Origin: Cellulosimicrobium funkei
Lineage (GTDB): Bacteria > Actinomycetota > Actinomycetes > Actinomycetales > Cellulomonadaceae
Assembly (NCBI RefSeq): GCF_001019615.1
Contig: NZ_JNBQ01000002.1
Location: forward strand, 310,001 to 374,000
Reading direction: 5' to 3'
DNA length: 64,000 nucleotides
This document shows positions 58,830 to 64,000 of the stretch, piece after piece. The notes under the pieces are model-generated. The model was not told the DNA's origin, ran no database searches, and saw nothing but the letters and a program-made list of their open reading frames with translations. Each line of letters begins with the position of its first letter. Position 1 is the first letter of the stretch. Position numbers and translations under genes: made by a program.

Positions 58830-60578
58830 TCAGGTGGTGCGGAGCGGCTGCAGGGGCGACACGTCGTCGACCTCCAGCCGGGTGCGCTCGGCGGAGGCGT
58901 CGTCGGGCTCCTGCTCGGCGGCGGCCTCCGCGTTCGCGCGGTCGGTGTAGCTGGCGATCTCGGCGGCGCGGGTCGCGTCGTCCCACCCGAGGAGCTCGGC
59001 GACGAGGTCGGCGATCTCGGGAAGCGCGGCGAGGCCGCGGTCGGCGACCTCGTAGTTGAGCCGGGTGCGGTGCAGCAGGAGGTCCTCGAGGTGCAGCGCG
59101 CCCTCGTGGGAGACGCCGTACGCGATCTCGGCACGCAGGTACGCGGGCGCGTGCTCGAGCGGCTCGGCCAGGTCCGGCCGCGCCTCGCACAGCTCGACGA
59201 TCTCCCGCAGGTTGGAGCCGTACCGGTGCAGCAGGTGGTCGACGAGCGCGGGCGTCCAGCGGTAGCGCGAGGCCCACGGCCGCGCCTGGCGCCGGACGGC
59301 GTCGAGGCCGACGGCGCCCAGGAGCGGGATCTTCTGCGTGATGGACGGCAGGGCGCTCGCGCGCTGGCCGATCGCGAAGTCGACGGCGTCCTTGGCCATC
59401 ACGCGGTAGGTCGTGAGCTTGCCGCCGGCGATGACGGTCAGCCCCGGGGTCGGGGAGGCGACGGTGTGCTCCCGGGAGACCTTCGCGGAGCTCGTGCCCT
59501 CCTTGGTGCCCGGCTGGAGGAGCGGTCGCAGACCGGCCCACGTGCCGATGATGTCGTCGCGCGTGAGCGGGTGCGCGAGCACCGCGTTCGCGTGCTCGAG
59601 CACGTAGTCGATGTCGGCCGCGGTCGCGACGGGGTGCTGGAGCTCCTGCTCCCACGGCGTGTCGGTGGTGCCGATCACCCAGTAGCGCGACCACGGGATG
59701 ACGAAGAGCACCGACTTCTCGGTCTGGAGGATCAGCCCGACCTTGCCCTTGATGCGCTCGCGCGGGACGACGATGTGGATCCCCTTGGACGCGAGCACAC
59801 GGAGCCCACCCTCGCTGCCCGCGAGCGCCTCGGTGTCCTCGGTCCACACGCCCGTCGCGTTGATGACGGCGCGCGCCCGCACGGTGACCTCGCGCCCGGT
59901 CTCGAGGTCCACGAGGACGGCACCGTTCACGGCGCCCGTCGAGCCCTTGGTGAGCGAGACGACCTGCGTGCGCGACGCGGCGTGCGCGCCGTACGACGCG
60001 GCGGTCCGGACGAGCGTGGTGACCAGACGGGCGTCGTCGACGGACGCGTCCCAGTACTGGACCGCGCCGACCGCGGCGTCGTGCGCGAGGTCGGGGAACT
60101 TCTTCTCCATCCCGCTGCGGGAGAGGTGCCGGTGCAGCGGCATCGCCCGCTTGCCGGGGGCGACGCTCGCGAGCGTGTCGTAGAGCGCGATGCCCGCACC
60201 GACGTAGGCACGCTCCCACACGCGGTGCTCGAGCGGGTAGAGGAAGGGGACGGGCCGCACGAGGTGCGGCGCGATCTCCTTGAGCAGGAGGTCGCGCTCG
60301 GTGAGCGCCTCCTTGACGAGGTGGAAGTCGAGCATCTGCAGGTAGCGCAGCCCGCCGTGGACGAGCTTGCTCGACCGGCTCGACGTCCCGGCCGACCAGT
60401 CCTGGGCCTCGACGATCGCCGTCGACAGCCCGCGGGTCACGGCGTCGAGCGCGATCCCCGCGCCGGTGACGCCCCCGCCGATCACGAGGACGTCGAGCTC
60501 CGCGTCGGCGCTCGTGCTGGCCTCGAGCGCGGCGAGCGCCTGCCGGCGCGACTCCGCGGTGAGTCTCGTGGATGCCAT
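58830..60578 (-). CDS. glpD: Aerobic glycerol-3-phosphate dehydrogenase
   Basis: The 582-residue FAD enzyme oxidises sn-glycerol-3-phosphate to dihydroxyacetone phosphate at the membrane. The FAD-binding motif is DVLVIGGGVTGAGIALDAVTRGL (about 29-51), with SSRSSKLVHGGLRYL and the GTTDTPWEQEL and VIAGGKLTTYRVMAKDA segments of the GlpD family; the extra C-terminal helical domain is present. GGGAGACGG precedes ATG at 60578. It is first in the order glpD-glpF-glpK and divergent from the SorC-type regulator. Confidence 0.97.
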   Translation of the reverse strand: MASTRLTAESRRQALAALEASTSADAELDVLVIGGGVTGAGIALDAVTRGLSTAIVEAQDWSAGTSSRSSKLVHGGLRYLQMLDFHLVKEALTERDLLLKEIAPHLVRPVPFLYPLEHRVWERAYVGAGIALYDTLASVAPGKRAMPLHRHLSRSGMEKKFPDLAHDAAVGAVQYWDASVDDARLVTTLVRTAASYGAHAASRTQVVSLTKGSTGAVNGAVLVDLETGREVTVRARAVINATGVWTEDTEALAGSEGGLRVLASKGIHIVVPRERIKGKVGLILQTEKSVLFVIPWSRYWVIGTTDTPWEQELQHPVATAADIDYVLEHANAVLAHPLTRDDIIGTWAGLRPLLQPGTKEGTSSAKVSREHTVASPTPGLTVIAGGKLTTYRVMAKDAVDFAIGQRASALPSITQKIPLLGAVGLDAVRRQARPWASRYRWTPALVDHLLHRYGSNLREIVELCEARPDLAEPLEHAPAYLRAEIAYGVSHEGALHLEDLLLHRTRLNYEVADRGLAALPEIADLVAELLGWDDATRAAEIASYTDRANAEAAAEQEPDDASAERTRLEVDDVSPLQPLRTT

Positions 60579-60765
60579 CCGTCTCCCTCTCTCGTCCCTC
60601 GGTGCTGCGGGCACGCCGCGGGACGATGCGCCCACGGTGCGCTCACAGCGACGGTCCCACGCCCGACCAGGGTGCGCGAGCGGTAACCGTCGTGCGCACG
60701 CCGGGGTTCCGGCGCGACGGCACGCCCTCCAGACCACCACGCGTCGAACGGACGCGCAACCGTGG

Positions 60766-60779
60766 TGCACAAACGTGCA
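60766..60779. promoter_or_regulatory. Candidate SorC-type operator in the glp intergenic region
   Basis: TGCAC-AAAC-GTGCA, a perfect inverted repeat in the 230-bp region between glpD and the regulator, 30 bp upstream of the regulator start. Confidence 0.5.
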
Positions 60780-60808
60780 GAATGGAGGTCGAGCGGAAGG
60801 AGACCGCC

Positions 60809-61759
60809 ATGGTGGACCGGGAGCAGGACGTCCTGCGGGCGGCGTCGATGTACTACCTCCAGGACATGAAGATGGAGGTGATCGCGAAGCACCTGCACAC
60901 GTCGCGGTCGACGGTGTCGCGCCTCGTGAAGCGTGCGCGCGACACGGGGCTGGTCGAGATCTCGCTGCGGCCGGCGCGGAGCCGCGGTCCTGGGCTGGGT
61001 CAGCACCTCTCGAGCACGTGGGGCATCGACGCGTACGTCGTCCCGGTGCCGGACCAGGCGCCGCAGGTCGAGCGGCTGGAGCAGGTCGCCCTGACGACCG
61101 CCCGCCTGCTGTCGACGTGGTTCGACTCCGACATGATCCTCGGCATCGCGTGGGGGACCACGCTGTCGGCCATCTCCCGGCACCTGCCGCGCAAGCCGAC
61201 GCGGGGGAGCGCCGTCGTCCAGCTCAACGGCGCGGCCAACACGCGCACGTCGGGCGTGCACTACGCGGGTGACCTCATCGCGGGCTTCGGCACCGCGTTC
61301 GACGCGCACGTGCACCATTTCCCAGTGCCGGCGTTCTTCGACTACGCCGGGACCAAGCGGGCGATGTGGCGCGAGCGGTCGGTGCGACGCGTCCTCGACG
61401 TGCAGCACCGGGTGGACATCGCGCTCTTCTCGGTGGGCGCCGTCGCGGGGGGCGTGCCGTCCCACGTGTACTCGGCGGGCTACCTCGAGCCCGACGACAT
61501 CGCGGTCCTCGACGCCGAGGGGGTCGTCGGCGACGTGTGCACGGTGTTCCTGCGCGCGGACGGCACCTACCGCGACATCGCGCTCAACGAGCGTGCGACC
61601 GGGCCCGGACCTGACGAGCTGCGCAGGGTGCCCCGGCGCGTGTGCGCCGTGGCGGGCGACAACAAGGTGGCGCCGCTGCGCGCGGCCCTGCGCGCCGGCG
61701 TCGTCACGGATCTCGTGGTGGACGAGATCACCGCGTCCCGGCTCGTCGGGGGCGGCTGA
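60809..61759 (+). CDS. SorC-family sugar-binding regulator of the glp genes
   Basis: A 316-residue SorC protein. The N-terminal helix-turn-helix is KMEVIAKHLHTSRSTVSRLVKRARDTGLVEI (about 22-52), and the C-terminal sugar-phosphate-binding domain carries GIAWGTTLSAISRHLP, VVQLNGAANTR and AVAGDNKVAPLRAALRAG. ATG at 60809 has GAAGGAG 6 nt upstream. It is divergent from glpD, so it probably responds to glycerol-3-phosphate or a related compound. The usual glp regulator in many bacteria is a DeoR-type GlpR, so a SorC protein here is notable. Confidence 0.9.
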   Translation: MVDREQDVLRAASMYYLQDMKMEVIAKHLHTSRSTVSRLVKRARDTGLVEISLRPARSRGPGLGQHLSSTWGIDAYVVPVPDQAPQVERLEQVALTTARLLSTWFDSDMILGIAWGTTLSAISRHLPRKPTRGSAVVQLNGAANTRTSGVHYAGDLIAGFGTAFDAHVHHFPVPAFFDYAGTKRAMWRERSVRRVLDVQHRVDIALFSVGAVAGGVPSHVYSAGYLEPDDIAVLDAEGVVGDVCTVFLRADGTYRDIALNERATGPGPDELRRVPRRVCAVAGDNKVAPLRAALRAGVVTDLVVDEITASRLVGGG

Positions 61760-61786
61760 GAGGACCCGCGCGTGTATGCGACCGGC

Positions 61787-61800
61787 TGCATGAATATGCA
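61787..61800. promoter_or_regulatory. Candidate ARG-box-like operator of argA
   Basis: TGCAT-GAAT-ATGCA, a perfect inverted repeat resembling the CATGAAT/ATGCA elements of ArgR boxes, 30 bp upstream of the ArgA start. A partial second element (TATGC) lies at 61776. ArgR is not in the window. Confidence 0.45.
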
Positions 61801-61830
61801 AGAGGGGTCTGATCCGCGTACAGTGACGCG

Positions 61831-62409
61831 GTGCCCACGACCTCCGCCGTCCGCGTCCGTCCCGCCCTGCCCGCGGACGTGCGCGCGGTCCGCGCGCTCG
61901 TGCAGCCCTACGCGGAGGCGCGGATCCTCCTGGCCAAGGAGATGGTCGGGTACTACGAGGCGGTCCAGGAGTTCGTCGTCGCCGAGGTGGAGCCCGGCGC
62001 CACCGGTGAGCCCGACGGCGAGGGCGCACCGCTCGTCGTCGGGTGCGGCGCGCTGCACGTCATGTGGGACGACCTCGCCGAGATCCGCACCCTCGCGGTC
62101 GACCCCGCCTGGCGCGGCCACCGCGTGGGGCACGCGCTCGTCGTCGAGCTGCTCGCGCGGGCGCGCGCGCTCGGACTGCGGCGGGTGTTCTGCCTGACGT
62201 TCGAGGTCGACTTCTTCCGGGCGCACGGGTTCCGTGCGATCGAGGGGACCCCCGTCTCCCACGAGGTGTACGCGGAGCTGCTGCGCTCGCACGACGACGG
62301 CGTCGCCGAGTTCCTCGACCTCGCGCGCGTGAAGCCCAACACGCTCGGCAACACGCGCATGCTGCTCGACCTCGACGACGTGCCGGAAGGCCCCGCCCTG
62401 CTCAGCTGA
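61831..62409 (+). CDS. argA: Amino-acid N-acetyltransferase (short actinobacterial ArgA)
   Basis: A 192-residue GNAT protein closely resembling the short mycobacterial ArgA: GCGALHVMWDDLAEIRTLAVDPAWRGHRVGHALV, VFCLTFEVDFFRAHGFRAIEGTPV, and the tail FLDLARVKPNTLGNTRMLLDLDD. It acetylates glutamate to start arginine synthesis. GTG at 61831 follows TACAGT (61819-61824) by 6 nt, so the mRNA is probably leaderless. Its 3' end overlaps the convergent LacI gene by 8 nt. Confidence 0.9.
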   Translation: MPTTSAVRVRPALPADVRAVRALVQPYAEARILLAKEMVGYYEAVQEFVVAEVEPGATGEPDGEGAPLVVGCGALHVMWDDLAEIRTLAVDPAWRGHRVGHALVVELLARARALGLRRVFCLTFEVDFFRAHGFRAIEGTPVSHEVYAELLRSHDDGVAEFLDLARVKPNTLGNTRMLLDLDDVPEGPALLS

Positions 62410-63433
62410 TCGGGACCGTCGACGCGCGCGTCACGACCCGGCAGGGGAGCTCCTCGACGCCGGGCCGCACGGTGCCGTCGATCGCCGCGAAGAGGCGCTG
62501 CGCCGCCACCCGTCCGAGGCGCTCGAGGTTCATGTCGACGCTCGTGAGCTGGGGGCGCGCGTTGGTCGTGAGCACCTCCCAGTTGTCGAACCCGATCACC
62601 GACACCTCGCCCGGCACGTCCCGGCCGAGCTCACGCAGCGCGTCGAGCACGCCGCGCGCGATCTGGTCGGAGCCGCAGAAGAACGCGTCGACGTCGCCGT
62701 GCTGCTCGACGATCATGCGCGCCGCCCCGCGTCCCCAGCCCTCGCTCCACGAGCCGAAGAACGTCTGGCCGCCCACCAGCTCGAGGCCGGCCGCGGCGAC
62801 CGCGGCCTCGGCGCCCGCCGCACGGTCCTGCGCGGCCTTGTACCCGGGGTCGCCCGAGACGTGCGCGACGCGGCGTCGCCCGCACGAGAGCAGGTGCTCG
62901 ACGGCGAGCCGGCCGGCACCGACGTTGTCCGCCGTGATCGAGACGTCCGAGGGGTCCTCCGAGGGCGCGTAGGCGTAGACGACGGGGACCGGGACGTCGG
63001 CGCTGAGCGGAGGCCGGGGGTCGGTGCGCGACCCGACGACGATGAGGCCGTCCACGCGCCGCGAGAGCAGGGCGCGGACGTGGTGCTGCTCGCGGATGGC
63101 GTCGCCCCGCGCGTCGCACAGGAAGACCGACACGCGACCGGCGCCGAAAGCGTCCTCGGCGCCCATGAGCACAGGGATCGAGAAGCGGCCCTCGAGGTCG
63201 CTCGTGAGCAGACCGACGGTGCCGGTGCGTCCCTTGAGCAGCCCGCGCGCGAGAGCGTTGGGCGCGAACGACAGCCGCTCGGCGGCCTCCAGGACGCGCA
63301 GTCGCGTCTCCGCCTTGACCTGGTCCCGCCCGTTGATCGCCTTCGACGCGGTCGCGATGGACACGCCCGCGAGGCGCGCGACGTCGGTGAGGGTCGCCGC
63401 GCGCGGCGTGGCGCTCCCGCTCTGGGTCGTCAT
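62402..63433 (-). CDS. LacI-family transcriptional regulator
   Basis: A 343-residue LacI protein. Helix-turn-helix ATLTDVARLAGVSIATASKAINGRDQVKAETRLRVLEAAE (about 13-52), hinge SFAPNALARGLLKGRTG and a ligand domain with VSVIGFDNWEVLTTNARPQLTSVDMN. ATG at 63433 follows a GGAGGGGGAA run. It is divergent from the binding-lipoprotein gene at 63759 and probably represses that sugar-uptake operon. The ligand is unknown because the operon continues outside the window. Confidence 0.92.
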   Translation of the reverse strand: MTTQSGSATPRAATLTDVARLAGVSIATASKAINGRDQVKAETRLRVLEAAERLSFAPNALARGLLKGRTGTVGLLTSDLEGRFSIPVLMGAEDAFGAGRVSVFLCDARGDAIREQHHVRALLSRRVDGLIVVGSRTDPRPPLSADVPVPVVYAYAPSEDPSDVSITADNVGAGRLAVEHLLSCGRRRVAHVSGDPGYKAAQDRAAGAEAAVAAAGLELVGGQTFFGSWSEGWGRGAARMIVEQHGDVDAFFCGSDQIARGVLDALRELGRDVPGEVSVIGFDNWEVLTTNARPQLTSVDMNLERLGRVAAQRLFAAIDGTVRPGVEELPCRVVTRASTVPIS

Positions 63434-63758
63434 GAGGCCGTTCCCCCTCCTGCCGGTGCGCTGCGCTGCGCCCTCGACGATCGAGCCGTGATCGAACTGT
63501 AACCCGCTGTCGTGCTTGACGAGACTACCGCGCTGCCATACATTCAGAAAACCTTTTCGGTTAGTTTCGGTTCCGACGCACGTCGCGAGCAGGGGGCTCG
63601 CAGGCGACGCCAGGACCTCGAACACTAGCCGCCTGAGGGGAGGGTCGGCCACGTGGAGCGCGCCGCAGCGCGACACGAGGACCGAAAACGTGTTCGCCCC
63701 CAGCGCGAGCACGGGGCGCAGGTGCAACGGCTCGAAGACGAGTACGAGGAGACACGAG
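63434..63758. promoter_or_regulatory. Divergent promoter region of the second LacI locus
   Basis: No gene seen. Visible elements: AACC-TTTTC-GGTT at 63550-63562, a direct repeat TTTCGGTT at 63555-63562 and 63565-63572 (10 bp apart), and an AT-rich stretch TACATTCAGAAAACC. These are candidate LacI or activator sites. Confidence 0.55.
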
Positions 63759-64000
63759 ATGAAGAACCACCGCGGGGCCTCCTGGAAGAGGTCCGTGGCC
63801 ACGACGACGCTCGTCGGCCTCGTCGCGCTCGGGCTCGCCGCGTGCGGCGGGTCCGGAACCGGCGGCGACGACGCCGCGACGGGCGGGGCGGGAGAGGGCG
63901 GCGTCGAGGGCGTCGACGACGGCAGCACGCTCACGCTGTGGACGCGTGCGCCGCTCGAGAAGCAGGCCAACCTGCTCGTGGACGTGTACAACGCGAGCCA
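63759..64000 (+). CDS. Sugar-binding lipoprotein of ABC transporter (3' end outside window)
   Basis: The visible 80 residues start MKNHRGASWKRSVATTTL, have a hydrophobic core and lipobox GLAACGGSG (Cys about residue 29), then a Gly/Asp linker and the mature start STLTLWTRAPLEKQANLLVDVYNAS, typical of extracellular family-1 binding proteins. GAGGAGA precedes ATG at 63759. It is divergent from the LacI gene and probably heads an operon with two permeases. Confidence 0.88.
   Translation, partial: MKNHRGASWKRSVATTTLVGLVALGLAACGGSGTGGDDAATGGAGEGGVEGVDDGSTLTLWTRAPLEKQANLLVDVYNAS

Noticed and set aside
1-64000. tRNA, rRNA, insertion sequences, prophage or integrase genes
   Set aside because: None seen on either strand by reading; no transposase, integrase or tRNA-like cloverleaf recognised.

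Overview
The window looks like chromosome from a very high-GC Gram-positive actinobacterium. Gene content (secreted galactanase, xylose genes, many CUT1 sugar ABC transporters, Tat-exported beta-helix proteins), GTG starts, probable leaderless transcripts and a trp-codon leader before trpS all fit a polysaccharide-degrading member of the Cellulosimicrobium/Cellulomonas/Isoptericola group. That taxonomic placement is inference; no rRNA or other marker is present.

Layout. (1) 1-9023: a galactan locus on the minus strand (two CUT1 permeases, binding lipoprotein, GH42 beta-galactosidase, truncated GH30 beta-1,6-galactanase-like enzyme) with a divergent LacI regulator and two mirror-image operators. 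(2) 9284-13403: xylose locus (ROK regulator, xylA, xylB). (3) 13420-17016: a 31-bp-arm palindromic repeat, a small secreted protein, a TrmL-like methyltransferase, a SnoaL-fold protein, and a LysR/EamA divergent pair. (4) 17059-45595: the most unusual part. A seven-gene minus-strand operon (Gfo/Idh/MocA oxidoreductase, CUT1 transporter, epimerase-like protein, DapA-superfamily protein, 2-hydroxyacid dehydrogenase), two paralogous secreted beta-helix proteins, a ceramidase-like hydrolase, an enolase-superfamily dehydratase, several SDRs, a second 2-hydroxyacid dehydrogenase, a FAH-family hydrolase and an SMP-30 lactonase surround an FCD-type GntR regulator. Seven copies of a TGCTATAGCA-like palindrome sit in the promoters of these units, marking a putative regulon for an acidic or deoxy-sugar glycan. 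A small island of unrecognised, less GC-rich genes (30294-32120) and a quinone reductase/TetR pair interrupt it. (5) 45640-51513: HtrA-like protease, trpS with an attenuator, a PRC-barrel gene with an apparent frameshift, a membrane protein, and GTP-dependent pckG. (6) 51633-56070: RamB/ScfR-type regulator, a second copy of the palindromic repeat, a prolyl iminopeptidase-like hydrolase, a zinc-type reductase homologue and an FMN split-barrel protein. (7) 56232-61759: glpD-glpF-glpK, each followed by a strong hairpin, with a divergent SorC-type regulator. (8) 61831-64000: short actinobacterial ArgA, a LacI regulator, and the start of another sugar-binding lipoprotein gene.

How the genes work together. 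Regions 1, 2, 4, 7 and 8 are separate carbon-uptake modules, each with its own local regulator and recognisable operators, while pckG and the ScfR-type regulator sit at the gluconeogenesis/short-chain acyl node. In region 4 the proposed flow is secreted depolymerisation by the beta-helix proteins, ABC import, C1 oxidation by a Gfo/Idh/MocA protein or SDR, lactone opening by the SMP-30 protein, dehydration by the enolase-superfamily protein, a second SDR oxidation, and C-C cleavage by the FAH protein to pyruvate plus a hydroxyacid handled by the 2-hydroxyacid dehydrogenases. The steps follow known family chemistry; the substrate and the order are inference.
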